Below the pieces are notes generated by a model. That model was not told where the DNA came from and did no database searches. It worked only from the letters and a program-made list of their open reading frames with translations. Shown here in pieces: positions 26,109 to 36,290 of a stretch of 64,000 bases of DNA (positions are counted from its first letter, which is position 1; every line of letters begins with the position of its first letter). Both the position numbers and the translations under genes were made by a program. Location of the stretch: NCBI RefSeq assembly GCF_001904635.1, contig NZ_MRCB01000006.1:36981-100980 (forward strand). The letters run 5' to 3'. This DNA is from Hydrococcus rivularis NIES-593 (lineage in GTDB: Bacteria; Cyanobacteriota; Cyanobacteriia; Cyanobacteriales; Microcystaceae).

Positions 26109-27383
26109 ATGAAAATTGCCTTTATTGTTAGTCATTTTCCAGTTCTATCGGAAACGTTTATTTTAAATCAAATTGTCGGCTTACTCGATCGCGGATATGA
26201 AGTTGATATTTATGCAGACCAAATAGGTAACAATTCTAAAATCCATCCAGAGGTAGAAAAATATCGCCTCCTAGAACGAACCTACTATTTGCCTCAAATC
26301 CCAAACAATCTCTGGTGGCGGTTATTTAAAGGAATCGGATTGCTGTTAGCGAACGGCGATAAAGACCCCAGGTTATTTATGCGATCGCTTAATTTTATTA
26401 ACTATGGCAAGCAAGCTTTCTCATTATATTTACTCTACACGGCAATCCCTTTACTGAAAAAAACATACGACATCATCCATTGTCAGTTTGGAACGCAGAG
26501 CTTTAGAGGGATGGCATTTCGTGTTATGAACTCTCCCGACAGCAAACTCATTACAGCATTTCGCGGCTACGATCTCTCTGAGATGCTTCAAAGAAAAGGA
26601 TCTCGCGTTTACGACGAACTATTTAAAGAAGGCGATTGTTTTTTACCCAATTGCGACTATTTAAAGCAGCTAGTCCTCAAGCTTGGTTGCAGCGAACAAA
26701 AAGTTATCGTGCATCGGTCGGGAATCGATTGCCGTCGGTTCTTCTTTACCCCGCGCCACTTGCCTCCAGATGGTCGGGTTCGGATTGTCACCATCGGTCG
26801 TTTCGTCGAAAAAAAAGGTATAGAATATGGCATTCGTGCCTTTGCCAAGATTGCTCAAGCCAATCAAAATATTGAGTACAACATTATTGGCGACGGAGCT
26901 TTGCGGCAAAAATTACAGCAACTCATTGAGGCACTAAATGTGAGTGAAAAAGTGAAGCTGCTGGGTTGGAAACATCAGGAAGAGTGTATTAAAATTCTGA
27001 ACGACTCGCACATTCTCATCGCAGTGAGCGTGACGGGTAAAGACGGCGATCGAGAAGGTATTCCCAATGTCCTAAAAGAAGCAATGGCAATGGGTTTGCC
27101 AGTCATCAGCACTTTCCACGCAGGCATTCCCGAACTGGTTGAAGATGGGATTTCAGGCTTTCTAGTTCCAGAGTGCGACGTAGATGCCACAACCGAGAAG
27201 TTAGGCTACCTCATCGAGCATCCAGAAATCTGGTCTGAAATGGGTCGAGCTGGTCGCGCGCATGTAGAAAAATATTTTGACACGCACTCACTTAACAATG
27301 AGCTAGTAGAAATTTACCAACAATTACTAAGCTCACAGGAGAGCCAGCAATTAACGCAAGAATATCTCGTGAGTCAAGGATGA
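26109..27383 (+). CDS. Glycosyltransferase, GT4-like (colanic-acid type)
   Basis: The 424-residue product has an N-terminal MKIAFIVSHFPVLSETFILNQI, the typical start of WcaL/AmsK-like GT4 enzymes. The GT-B C-terminal donor site shows IGRFVEKKGIEYGIRAFAKI and the EX7E-like motif in EGIPNVLKEAMAMGLPVISTFHAGIPELVEDG. It builds surface or extracellular polysaccharide in the cytosol. Its stop overlaps the start of the ABC permease by four bases, which indicates an operon. Confidence 0.9.
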   Translation: MKIAFIVSHFPVLSETFILNQIVGLLDRGYEVDIYADQIGNNSKIHPEVEKYRLLERTYYLPQIPNNLWWRLFKGIGLLLANGDKDPRLFMRSLNFINYGKQAFSLYLLYTAIPLLKKTYDIIHCQFGTQSFRGMAFRVMNSPDSKLITAFRGYDLSEMLQRKGSRVYDELFKEGDCFLPNCDYLKQLVLKLGCSEQKVIVHRSGIDCRRFFFTPRHLPPDGRVRIVTIGRFVEKKGIEYGIRAFAKIAQANQNIEYNIIGDGALRQKLQQLIEALNVSEKVKLLGWKHQEECIKILNDSHILIAVSVTGKDGDREGIPNVLKEAMAMGLPVISTFHAGIPELVEDGISGFLVPECDVDATTEKLGYLIEHPEIWSEMGRAGRAHVEKYFDTHSLNNELVEIYQQLLSSQESQQLTQEYLVSQG

Positions 27384-28258
27384 AAAATTTGCAGTCAAAA
27401 GAGAGGATTCGGATGCCACCTGAGATAGTTCACACGCCTGAGAGCTTGCTCAGACATCCAGTTCAACTCTTTAAACAGATGTGGCGAGACTTGCTCGCTT
27501 CTCGCGAACTCGCTTGGCGACTCATGGTGCGAGATCTTAAAGCTCAATACCGTCAGTCATTTTTGGGGATTGCCTGGGCATTTTTACCGCCAATCTTTAT
27601 GGCAGCCGGATTTACGCTCGCGAATGATGCTAAGGTTATCAGCGTGAGCGTCACAGATATACCCTATCCAGCCTATGTAATGTTCAGCACGGCACTTTGG
27701 CAGACTTTTGTGGAAGCGTTAAATGGTCCGGTGCAAGCGGTGACATTGGCGAAACCAATGCTAGCCAGAGTCAATTTTCCGCGAGAAGCAATTATTTTAG
27801 CCAAGTTAGGCGAGGTGTTTTTCAACTTTGCTATCAAGCTGATTCTAATTGTGGCACTATTTGTCTGGTTTAGGGTTCCCGTTAGTTGGACGGTAATTTT
27901 GGCTCCTGTGGCACTGATTCATTTAATTATGCTGGGGACATTAATCGGTATGCTACTCTCTCCACTCGGAGCTTTATATCAAGACGTGTCAAAGGGCATA
28001 ACGATGGCGACAGGATTCTGGCTGTTTTTGACTCCAGTCATTTATCCGGTGCCAAGCCAGGGAACTTTTGGAGTGTTAGTAAAACTGAATCCTGTCACCC
28101 CTCTGTTGGTAACAACGCGCGAGTTGGCAACAACCGGAGTCATCTCACAACCATTGGGATTTTGGATAGTAAGTATTATGACCATCGTTGGCTTAGTGCT
28201 AACATGGATTGCCTTTCGCCTAGCGCTACCTTACGTTATTGAGAGGATAAGTTCATAA
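27380..28258 (+). CDS. ABC-2 polysaccharide exporter permease (Wzm/KpsM type)
   Basis: This 292-residue integral membrane protein has about six hydrophobic helices. The N-terminal cytosolic part carries ELAWRLMVRDLKAQYRQSFLGIAWAFLPP, the signature of Wzm/TagG/RfbD permeases. It exports polysaccharide across the inner membrane with the ATPase encoded next, whose ATG overlaps its stop. An ATG at 27413 (MPPEIVHTPE) is an alternative start. Confidence 0.92.
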   Translation: MKNLQSKERIRMPPEIVHTPESLLRHPVQLFKQMWRDLLASRELAWRLMVRDLKAQYRQSFLGIAWAFLPPIFMAAGFTLANDAKVISVSVTDIPYPAYVMFSTALWQTFVEALNGPVQAVTLAKPMLARVNFPREAIILAKLGEVFFNFAIKLILIVALFVWFRVPVSWTVILAPVALIHLIMLGTLIGMLLSPLGALYQDVSKGITMATGFWLFLTPVIYPVPSQGTFGVLVKLNPVTPLLVTTRELATTGVISQPLGFWIVSIMTIVGLVLTWIAFRLALPYVIERISS

Positions 28259-29544
28259 TGCTAAATGAGATTCAAGATAGACAAATTGACGCTCAGCCTG
28301 AGAATACAGACATAGTTGTCTCTATTGAAAATATTTCTAAAAAGTTTTGCCGAGATTTGAAAAAGTCTCTATTTTACGGCGTTCGAGATATTGCTACAGA
28401 TTTAGTTGGAGGTCGAAGAAAAAGCGATCGCTTGCGAAAGGGTGAGTTTTGGGCATTAAAAGACGTTAGCTTTCAACTGCGGCGAGGTGAAGCACTAGGC
28501 TTAGTCGGGGCAAACGGTGCTGGTAAAAGTACGCTATTGCGTATTATTAGCGGACTAATTAAGCCAGATACCGGATGTGTGAGAGTGAGAGGTCGATTGG
28601 CTCCGCTAATTGCGCTAGGAGCGGGATTTAATCCAATTTTGACGGGAAGAGAAAATGTTTATGCCAACATGTCGATCTTGGGTTTGTCTACTAAAGAAAT
28701 TAATGAAAGATTTGATGCAGTTGTCGATTTTGCGGAAATTGAAGATGCGATCGACGCACCAGTGCAGAGCTATAGTTCTGGAATGTCGGCACGGTTGGGG
28801 TTTGCCAGCGCCATTCATACACAGCCAGATATTCTTTTAATCGATGAAGTTTTGGCTGTGGGAGATATTAAATTTAAGGCTAAATGTTATCGCAGGCTAC
28901 ATGAGCTAAACCAACAAGGCGTGTCTTTCATCTTAGTTAATCACAACACGCAGGCTATTTTAAATGTATGCGACTCTGCAGTTTATCTATCAAAAGGTCA
29001 ACTGGTTGCTTTCGGGGATACAGGAACAATTCTCAATCAGTATGAAAAAGATTTATTTTTAGAAGGGAGGGAAAACACGCCAGGAGTTTTGTATTTACCA
29101 AAAAAGTTAGAACATGAAAGTTTGGGTTTGGATTTAATTTCAATTTATTTCAAATCTCTTGAAGGTGATATTGTCGAATCGATTATTAGTGGCGAACCCA
29201 TCATTTTCTGCATAAATTTCCGCGCTCATAAAAAATTTAGTGATGTTAATGTTCACTTAAAAATTACAGAATTACGCAAACAAGGCAATCCAATTTTGTT
29301 TTTAAGTAATAAAAATGATGGAAAACCTTTTGAAGCAGGGATAGGAGAGCATGAAATCCAGCTTAAAATTCCTTATCTAAGCTTAGTACCAGGTGCATAT
29401 ACTATGAGCATTAAGCTTAAAGAAGGAGCGCTAGGCACTCTTGATTTGGTTGAATCTTTTAAGTTTACTGTTAAATCAGATATTAATATGGGAATAAGTT
29501 TAATTAATCAACAAAGGTCGTGGGAAATTGCGAGCAAACAATAA
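28258..29544 (+). CDS. ABC polysaccharide exporter ATPase with Wzt C-terminal domain
   Basis: The 428-residue product has Walker A GANGAGKST, the signature YSSGMSARLGFA and Walker B ILLIDEVLAVGD, giving a complete ATPase in the first 250 residues. A C-terminal beta-rich domain of about 150 residues (FCINFRAHKKFSDVNVHLKI and IPYLSLVPGAYTMSIKL) resembles Wzt-C. Wzt-C binds the terminal modification of the glycan and so sets export specificity. It is coupled to the permease by a one-base overlap. Confidence 0.93.
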   Translation: MLNEIQDRQIDAQPENTDIVVSIENISKKFCRDLKKSLFYGVRDIATDLVGGRRKSDRLRKGEFWALKDVSFQLRRGEALGLVGANGAGKSTLLRIISGLIKPDTGCVRVRGRLAPLIALGAGFNPILTGRENVYANMSILGLSTKEINERFDAVVDFAEIEDAIDAPVQSYSSGMSARLGFASAIHTQPDILLIDEVLAVGDIKFKAKCYRRLHELNQQGVSFILVNHNTQAILNVCDSAVYLSKGQLVAFGDTGTILNQYEKDLFLEGRENTPGVLYLPKKLEHESLGLDLISIYFKSLEGDIVESIISGEPIIFCINFRAHKKFSDVNVHLKITELRKQGNPILFLSNKNDGKPFEAGIGEHEIQLKIPYLSLVPGAYTMSIKLKEGALGTLDLVESFKFTVKSDINMGISLINQQRSWEIASKQ

Positions 29545-29549
29545 AAGGA

Positions 29550-30521
29550 ATGATTAGTTCTCAAAGTTCTAATTTTAAAGGGCGAGTAGTGTTTGCTATT
29601 GGTACGGGTCGCTGTGGCACTGAATTTATTTCTAGGGTTATCAATTTAGAACCAATTGTTTCTTCAGTTCACGAACGCAATCCCTTGAATGAAACCTTTC
29701 ATCGCTACTGTAAATGGTATGGTTTGCCAGTGGATAGCGAGGGATTTTTACAAACAAAAGAATACGAAATTCAACAGGATTTAGAAAATTATCTTTTTTC
29801 TTTCGAGGCAAGCGCTCATCTTTCCCTCTCTATTCAAGAACTATACGATCGCTTTAAGTCCAAATTTCTTCTCCTAATCCGCTCTCCAGAACGGGTTGTG
29901 AATTCCTATTTAAAGAAAGGATGGTACAACAAACCCGTCATACGAGCTAATCCCAATCTGGCACCAGGCTATCAAGATTACTGCGCGTCTTTCCATCACT
30001 CTCTAGGACGAATTATGCCCTCTGGAGAGAAGTTCCTGCACTGGAACCAAATGAGCCGCATCGGAAAAATTGCTTGGTACTGGAATGCACTTAATGCTAA
30101 AGTTCTCGAACAGTTTGAGCGCATACCCGAAACTCACTGGCGCATAGAAAAGCTCGAAGATTTTTCCTACAGCCGCTATCTAGAAATTGCCAAGTTTTTT
30201 GGCTTTCAGTCGGCGATCGCGCCGGAAATATACGAGCAATTATCGCTACGCCGACCCAATGCTAAATCTCACGTTCCTACTATTGCTACCTGGAATAGTA
30301 CTGAGATTAGCGAGTTTGAGGCAGAGGTAGAGCCGATGGCTAAAAGGTTTGGTTACGAATACAAGGTGAATCATTTACCCATTCCCCAGCCACAACAAGA
30401 TTCAACAGAGCAAACCCCATTAAGCCAGTTAGGACATCGCACTAAGAAGTTGGCAGTGAGTACACTCAAGAGTATCGGTCATACTTTAATGCCCAATGCG
30501 AGGCAGGAAAAGAAGGATTAA
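29550..30521 (+). CDS. Sulfotransferase-like protein
   Basis: The 323-residue product starts MISSQSSNFKG, with an AAAGGA site just upstream. A P-loop-like sulfotransferase motif is present at the N terminus (VFAIGTGRCGTEFISRVIN), and LLLIRSPERVVNSYLKKG matches a 3'-phosphate-binding segment. The family transfers sulfate from PAPS to sugars or proteins. Together with the sulfotransferase at 33203 it suggests a sulfated surface polysaccharide. Identification is by motif only. Confidence 0.75.
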   Translation: MISSQSSNFKGRVVFAIGTGRCGTEFISRVINLEPIVSSVHERNPLNETFHRYCKWYGLPVDSEGFLQTKEYEIQQDLENYLFSFEASAHLSLSIQELYDRFKSKFLLLIRSPERVVNSYLKKGWYNKPVIRANPNLAPGYQDYCASFHHSLGRIMPSGEKFLHWNQMSRIGKIAWYWNALNAKVLEQFERIPETHWRIEKLEDFSYSRYLEIAKFFGFQSAIAPEIYEQLSLRRPNAKSHVPTIATWNSTEISEFEAEVEPMAKRFGYEYKVNHLPIPQPQQDSTEQTPLSQLGHRTKKLAVSTLKSIGHTLMPNARQEKKD

Positions 30522-30618
30522 AGGATTAGATGTAGCGATCGTCGCCCATTTTTTCCTTTTTTTTGTACAAACACGATATCTAGCGGCTCTACCAAACTTT
30601 TCTTTTAGAGAAAGTAAT

Positions 30619-31851
30619 ATGGCAACCTTAAAATCCCTGCTTTATTTGTCTAATGGCAACTTACCTTCAAAAATGGCTCATACAATACAAGTTGCTAAGA
30701 TGGCACAAGCTTTATCTCAACAGCTCGAAAATTTTGAGTTAGTGACAGGTGGCGATCTTCGATCGGCTTTCACGGGTATGGATGGCGAATTTCAAAATTG
30801 GTATGGCTTACATCGCCATTTTAAGCTAGTACGCTTGCCAACACACATTAAGGTAAAGTATCCTTTCCCCCAAGATTATCAAAGTTACAGGTACTTTAAG
30901 TTAGTGCTATTGTATGCTTGCCTGAAATCTCCTTCCTTGGTGTTTACTCGCTCGACTCTAATTGCCGATCGCTTGCTAAAAATTGGCGTACCCGTTCTCT
31001 GGGAAAAGCACGAACTAATCGACGATAATTCTTCGAGCCGCAAATTTTTTGCTGACAAAAACTTTATCGGTTTCGTTACCATATCGCAACGATTAGCCGA
31101 TCGCTGTATCAACTCTGGTCTCAGTCCCGAAAAGGTATTGGTCGCTCATAGCGGCGTGGATGTGCAAAGTTTTCTTCCCTACCAAGAAAAACATTTGGCT
31201 CGCCAAAAGCTATCCCTTCCTCAAGCTGAAAAAATCATCTTATACTCCGGTCACTTGTACGAATACAAAGGAATTCCAACGCTTCTGGAGACTGCCCGCA
31301 TGATGCCAGAATGCCGATTTGTTTTGGTAGGAGGATGGGTTGAGGATATCGATCGCGTCAAACAAGAGTGTAACAAACTTAATTTACATAACGTACAGCT
31401 TGTCGGTCACGTAACGCAAACCGAGTTGGCATCGTATTTATATGCGGCAGATGTCTTAATCGTTCCAACGAGTAAGTACTGGCATTTAGGCGAAACCACC
31501 AGTCCTCTCAAACTATTTGAATATATGGTCGTTAAAAGACCGATTGTTGCTTCGGCTTTACCGACTATTATGACAGTATTGCGCGATCGCGAAAACGCTT
31601 TGCTAGCAGAGCCTGACGAACCGCTTTCCTTCAAAGACGCGATCGCGAATTTATTGGAGAACCCTATTCTTGCAAATAATATTGCCGAACGTGCTTTCCA
31701 AGAGGTACAAAACTTTACTTGGGATAAGCGAGCCAAGCGCATCGTAGAATTTTCAGCAGAAAGGCTAAAAGAAGTCGATCGAGACACAGCCAATCTTGGG
31801 AAAAACTTGATTAGATATCTCCAACAAAACCTGAGAGCGGCTTTTACGTGA
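30619..31851 (+). CDS. Glycosyltransferase, GT4-like
   Basis: The 410-residue GT-B enzyme starts MATLKSLLYLSNGNLPSKMAHTIQVAKMAQAL; the longer frame from 30496 overlaps the previous gene and is excluded. The donor domain shows ILYSGHLYEYKGIPTLLETARMM and the conserved Glu region in TTSPLKLFEYMVVKRPIVAS. It resembles the next glycosyltransferase (shared GHLYxYKGIPT and TSPxKLxEY), so the two are probably paralogues. Acceptor and donor are unknown. Confidence 0.88.
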   Translation: MATLKSLLYLSNGNLPSKMAHTIQVAKMAQALSQQLENFELVTGGDLRSAFTGMDGEFQNWYGLHRHFKLVRLPTHIKVKYPFPQDYQSYRYFKLVLLYACLKSPSLVFTRSTLIADRLLKIGVPVLWEKHELIDDNSSSRKFFADKNFIGFVTISQRLADRCINSGLSPEKVLVAHSGVDVQSFLPYQEKHLARQKLSLPQAEKIILYSGHLYEYKGIPTLLETARMMPECRFVLVGGWVEDIDRVKQECNKLNLHNVQLVGHVTQTELASYLYAADVLIVPTSKYWHLGETTSPLKLFEYMVVKRPIVASALPTIMTVLRDRENALLAEPDEPLSFKDAIANLLENPILANNIAERAFQEVQNFTWDKRAKRIVEFSAERLKEVDRDTANLGKNLIRYLQQNLRAAFT

Positions 31852-31902
31852 AATAAGTCGCTCTTCCCTGAGATTTTCCTTTTTGTTTTGAGACCAATAG
31901 CT

Positions 31903-33048
31903 ATGCGAATCCTTGTTGCTAGTATCTTTGAAGCCTCATCTCAGAAAGCTCACGTTATTAATACGGTTAAGATGGCTCAGGGCTTTGCTAGGCTGGGGCA
32001 TGAAGTTACCATTATCTGCTGCCAAGCACCAGAGGGTGCAGTATCGCCCGACAAACTGGCTAAAATATACGGGCTAACGGAACCATTGCGCTGGGTGCAA
32101 TTGCCCAAGAAAATTCTAGGTCACAAGATTAACGAATATAGGTGGTTTGCTCTACTAGCTTTACCGTTTGTACTTCAGATCCGACCCGATTTAGTTTACG
32201 CCCGTAACGATGGCTATCCCGGATTAACCGTAACCAGTAAATATGGAATCCCAACTGTTGCTGAAAGCCACGCACATGTGGGCACCAACACAATTCCCTT
32301 CCTGAGTCTGGTAGAACTCACCCGCGATCGCGCTTTCCTTGTGTGGGTAACGATATCCCATCGTCTGGTTGACTACTACCATTCTCTGGGCGTGCCTAAA
32401 GATAAGCTAATCGTACTTTGTGATGCAGTCGATCTAAAATTTTTCCAACGCCCAGAACACTTGCCACCAAGTCCTTATTCAGGAAATCGGGCAAACGTCG
32501 CTTATGTAGGGCATTTATATGATTACAAGGGAATTCCCACAGTCCTAGAAGCCGCAGCCAAGCTACCCGACATACACTTTCATTTAGTAGGCGGATTGCC
32601 AGAGGATATTAACAGGCAACAGAAACGAGCGCAGGAACTCAAGTTAGACAATGTCACTTTCCACGGACTCCAGCCACAAGTAGAAGTGCCAAAGTTTCTC
32701 TGGCATGCAGATGTCTTGCTTCTTCCCCCTTCGCAACACCATCCGAGTGCTGCTTGGACGAGTCCTGTCAAGTTAGGCGAGTATTTGGCATCTGGCACTC
32801 CGATAGTTGCTACCGATATCCTGGCTCTAAGAGACTGGTTAACCGACGATGAAGTTGAATTTGTAGAACCCGACAATCCCGAAGCGCTTGCTAAAGGGAT
32901 TGCGAACCTGTTATCTAATAAGCAACGAGCAGAACAGCTTCGAGTATCTGGGCTTGGTAAGGCTCAGGAGCTATCTTACGAAAAAAGAGCGGCAGCAATT
33001 CTTAAGTACTGCAAAAAAGATACTCCCTCGCTAAAACAAAGACTTTGA
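31903..33048 (+). CDS. Glycosyltransferase, GT4-like, paralogue of preceding gene
   Basis: The 381-residue product starts MRILVASIFEASSQKAHVINTVKMAQGFARLGHEV. The donor-binding half has VAYVGHLYDYKGIPTVLEAAAKL and TSPVKLGEYLASGTPIVATD. It shares word order and spacing with the gene at 30619. Context (exporter, sulfotransferases) points to surface polysaccharide assembly. A TTG at 31888 in the same frame is a possible earlier start. Confidence 0.88.
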   Translation: MRILVASIFEASSQKAHVINTVKMAQGFARLGHEVTIICCQAPEGAVSPDKLAKIYGLTEPLRWVQLPKKILGHKINEYRWFALLALPFVLQIRPDLVYARNDGYPGLTVTSKYGIPTVAESHAHVGTNTIPFLSLVELTRDRAFLVWVTISHRLVDYYHSLGVPKDKLIVLCDAVDLKFFQRPEHLPPSPYSGNRANVAYVGHLYDYKGIPTVLEAAAKLPDIHFHLVGGLPEDINRQQKRAQELKLDNVTFHGLQPQVEVPKFLWHADVLLLPPSQHHPSAAWTSPVKLGEYLASGTPIVATDILALRDWLTDDEVEFVEPDNPEALAKGIANLLSNKQRAEQLRVSGLGKAQELSYEKRAAAILKYCKKDTPSLKQRL

Positions 33049-33202
33049 AGATGGGCAATCTGCTACTCTTTGTTTGAGATAATGTCTTAATTGTGAAAGC
33101 ATACGAAAAATAACTGACCAAATAATTCGTAATTCGTAATTCATGGTACAAGCCTCTCCTTGAAAAGAGAAAAATAATGATTATTTTATAGGGATTTTAA
33201 AT

Positions 33203-33991
33203 ATGAACAAATTGTTTTTAACAGAAAAAATCAAAAACGTAATAGCACCAGAGAAACCAAAGATATTTTTTATGCATATCCCTAAGACGGGAGGTAGTTC
33301 TGTAGATAGTGCGATCGCTCGTTTTTACAAAAGAAGCTCTTACAATGTCGATCCTGCTTTTTCAAAAACAGCCTCAAAAATACTATGCAACCCCGATAAT
33401 GCTTCAAGTCGAGACTATAACATGTTTGTTTTTAGACAGTATTTAGCCCTTCATGAAATGGTTAAAGGAACAAAATATATTAGCGGTCACGTGCGTTTTA
33501 ATTTAGATATCTGGAATGCTTATCAGAGCCAATATGCTTATATAACTATTTTAAGAAATCCTATAAAAAGATATATCTCTCAATATTTTTATGATGCTTT
33601 TAAAAAAGACGATCATGCAAGAGTAAGTGAAGATTTGCCAAATTATCTTAGATCGAATAAAGGAAAAGAAAGAGGTCATTCTTATATTAACTACCTCAGC
33701 AATGCTTCGTCTCAAGAGACTTGTAGCGTTCAAGAAAAACTTAAACTAGCGAAAGATAATTTAGATAAATTTCAGTTGGTTGGTTTTTTGGAGCATATCA
33801 ATATTTTTGTTGAAAGATTTAAAAATCAATTTGGATTGAGTTTAAGAATCCCTCACAAAAATAAAAATCCCATTTCTCGTCCGCAGGTAGATGACAAGAT
33901 GATTCAACAGATTGAGGAAGTATGCGAACCTGACATAGAACTTTATGAGTATGCTAAAAAGAAGTATCTTTCGGAGATTCTGCCTCTGTGA
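33203..33991 (+). CDS. Sulfotransferase family protein
   Basis: The 262-residue product has the 5'-phosphosulfate loop FFMHIPKTGGSSVDSAIARF at residues of about 22-41 and a 3'-phosphate motif ITILRNPIKRYISQYFYD. These are the two PAPS-binding elements of carbohydrate (heparan-type) sulfotransferases. The gene is AT-rich and uses more A/T-ending codons than its neighbours, which may indicate transfer. It stands alone, about 150 bp from the preceding gene. Confidence 0.85.
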   Translation: MNKLFLTEKIKNVIAPEKPKIFFMHIPKTGGSSVDSAIARFYKRSSYNVDPAFSKTASKILCNPDNASSRDYNMFVFRQYLALHEMVKGTKYISGHVRFNLDIWNAYQSQYAYITILRNPIKRYISQYFYDAFKKDDHARVSEDLPNYLRSNKGKERGHSYINYLSNASSQETCSVQEKLKLAKDNLDKFQLVGFLEHINIFVERFKNQFGLSLRIPHKNKNPISRPQVDDKMIQQIEEVCEPDIELYEYAKKKYLSEILPL

Positions 33992-34061
33992 GTGATGCGA
34001 TCGCCTGAAAATTTCATGGGATAATAAATTGTGCTGACGAGTTAAATCCCTGAGAAATTCC

Positions 34062-35198
34062 GTGTCAACCGAACAGCGTAAAATTGGCGTAGCAGTAGTC
34101 GGGACGGGTTTTGGTAAAGCCATCCATATCCCTGGATTTCAGCACCATCCGCGCACCGAAGTCGTCGCCGTTTACAACCGCGATTTGGGAAAAGCAAAAG
34201 CGATCGCAGATTCCCATAACATTCCCTACGCCTATAACCAACTAGAGAAAATTCTTGCCTTACCCGAAGTTGAGGCGGTCAGTATTTCCACCCCGCCATT
34301 TCTGCACTACGAGATGGGAAAAATGGCACTAGAGGCAGGAAAGCATCTCTTGTTGGAAAAGCCGATGAATATGTCGGCGCAGGAAACTAGAGAACTGTAT
34401 CATCTAGCGGCGAAAAAAGGCTTGGTAGCGACGGCTGACTTTGAATTTCGCTTTGTTCCCGCGTGGCAACTCCTAGCCGAATACCTCCAACAAGGCTATG
34501 TCGGACAAACGCGCTTGATTAAAATCGATTGGTTGGTAGCCAGTCGCGCCAATCCCGAACGCCCTTGGAATTGGTACTCTCGCAAAGATATGGGAGGAGG
34601 CGCGTTAGGGGCAATCGGTTCCCATGCCTTTGATTATATTAACTGGCTTTTTGGTTCGGTGCAGCGATTGTGCGCTAATTTAACTTGCGCCATTAAAGAA
34701 CGACCCGATCCCAATGCAGGAGGGGAATTAAAACCCGTCGATGCAGACGATACCTGTTTGATAATCTTAGAGTTGGCAGATGGCACCCCCTGTCAACTAT
34801 CGATTAGTTCGGTGACGTATCAAGGACGGGGACATTGGCTAGAAGTTTACGGCGATCGCGCTACGTTAGTCTTAGGCAGCGACAATCTTAAGGATTACAT
34901 ACATGGCTTTCGCTTAATGGCTGCACCTGCCGGAAAATCGCTTGCAGAAGTAGAAATTCCTAAGCGGTTGGCGTTTCCTCAAGTCTTTACCGATGGACGT
35001 TTGGCACCGTTTATTCGCGTGGTCGATCGCTGGGTAGAATCTATCGATGCGGGAGAATCTTTGGTTCCTTCTTTGCGGGAGGGGGTTTATTCTCAATTGC
35101 TGATGGATTTGACACATCAATCGAACGAACATCGCTGTTGGGTGAATGTGCCCGATTTGGATGCGTTTTTATCTGATGTAGAGACGCGAGAGAATTAA
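34062..35198 (+). CDS. Gfo/Idh/MocA-family oxidoreductase
   Basis: The 378-residue product starts at GTG 34062. The Rossmann motif is VAVVGTGFGKAIHIPGF and the family EKP motif is LLLEKPMN. The catalytic-region words GGGALGAIGSHAFDYINWLFG are also present. These enzymes oxidise or reduce sugars and inositols with NAD(P). A role in making the sugar of the neighbouring polysaccharide locus is possible. No motif names the substrate. Confidence 0.88.
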   Translation: MSTEQRKIGVAVVGTGFGKAIHIPGFQHHPRTEVVAVYNRDLGKAKAIADSHNIPYAYNQLEKILALPEVEAVSISTPPFLHYEMGKMALEAGKHLLLEKPMNMSAQETRELYHLAAKKGLVATADFEFRFVPAWQLLAEYLQQGYVGQTRLIKIDWLVASRANPERPWNWYSRKDMGGGALGAIGSHAFDYINWLFGSVQRLCANLTCAIKERPDPNAGGELKPVDADDTCLIILELADGTPCQLSISSVTYQGRGHWLEVYGDRATLVLGSDNLKDYIHGFRLMAAPAGKSLAEVEIPKRLAFPQVFTDGRLAPFIRVVDRWVESIDAGESLVPSLREGVYSQLLMDLTHQSNEHRCWVNVPDLDAFLSDVETREN

Positions 35199-35235
35199 TA
35201 ACGCCTTTTAAATACACTGAGGCTACAGCTTTAAT

Positions 35236-36096
35236 TCAGCTACTATATTGCTGACTCATTGCTTTGACTTTCTCTCTAATGCGATCGCGCACGATTTCAG
35301 GAGAAACAACCGCGCAGTCTTCCCAATACTTTGAGATATCTCGGAAAAACCAGAAGGTACTAAAAATATTCCTCACTACTCGTCTAATGGGCGGATTGCC
35401 TTCGAGATCGCCGATCGTTTCATCTTCACCTGTATTGTCATGATAGGCAAAAGCGAGCCTCCCGGACAAGTGAAATTCTACAGCAATTCTTTCTAAATCT
35501 TGTTTCCAAGGGCGAGCGATCGCAACGACAGCCGCTTCTTGAATTCTATCTAGCCGCAGCGTCCAATTGTGACAAAGTTCGTCTATATCTTCATTTCCTT
35601 CAAATTCTTCGCAGCGACAGACTAGATATTCTCTTTTTGTTTCTAATAGTCGAATCTGCGCGTGTACGATAGTGTACTCCCAAAGGCGATCGGCTGCATC
35701 CCGATAAGACAGGCAAAAAGGTTGCTGTTGGTGGATGAAGTTATCAATTTGTCGTCGCCATGCAGGTTGAGGGTTTTTGAGAAACTGTTCGATTTCTGCT
35801 CTCAAGGGAATCGTAAGTTCGCTACGTTCCTGAAGTATTTGGGCAATTTCTCTCGCTTCAGGGATTTTTCCTAAATCTAATAGCGCTTTTCTAGCTGTTT
35901 CTAACCCTTGTATGCGATTTTGCGTCCAATCGTGATTGGGCGCGATCTGAAGGTGATGGCGCGCGATCGCTTCGATGAGTTTGGAGATGTTCGGGCGATC
36001 GCCCCAAGTCATTCCAAATTCTAAAGCCAGTTCTTCTAGTGCTTTCTTATCTCGTTCTGAAACAGACAGGGTAATTGACTGACCTTTACGTCCCAT
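35236..36096 (-). CDS. WYL-domain transcriptional regulator
   Basis: This 286-residue protein begins with a ribbon-helix-helix-like part (SITLSVSERDKKALEELALEFGMTWGDRPNISKLIEAIARHHL) and continues with a WYL-type domain (PFCLSYRDAADRLWEYTIVHAQIRLLETKREYLVCRC). It is divergent from the type I-D cas operon. In Synechocystis a related gene, sll7009, next to the I-D system was reported to act as a negative regulator of crRNA accumulation. The same job here is inferred from domain and position. Confidence 0.85.
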   Translation of the reverse strand: MGRKGQSITLSVSERDKKALEELALEFGMTWGDRPNISKLIEAIARHHLQIAPNHDWTQNRIQGLETARKALLDLGKIPEAREIAQILQERSELTIPLRAEIEQFLKNPQPAWRRQIDNFIHQQQPFCLSYRDAADRLWEYTIVHAQIRLLETKREYLVCRCEEFEGNEDIDELCHNWTLRLDRIQEAAVVAIARPWKQDLERIAVEFHLSGRLAFAYHDNTGEDETIGDLEGNPPIRRVVRNIFSTFWFFRDISKYWEDCAVVSPEIVRDRIREKVKAMSQQYSS

Positions 36097-36290
36097 ATTT
36101 GTACGTACATTTTATAAGTATTTTATCTTGACTATCTCTATTTTGAGGAACAAAATAGGAAATATCAATTAATCAAGTACACATTTTTAGTATAAAAGAG
36201 AGGTAAGTAAAGAAAATTTACTATCTCGCACTTTTTTCGATCCGAATGCCTGTTTTGGGAAACCTAATAAAAACTGACGAGGTGAAAATC

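Noticed and set aside
36246..36290. Earlier ATG for cas10d at 36246
   Set aside because: It lacks a Shine-Dalgarno, whereas the ATG at 36291 has GAGGTG at proper distance.
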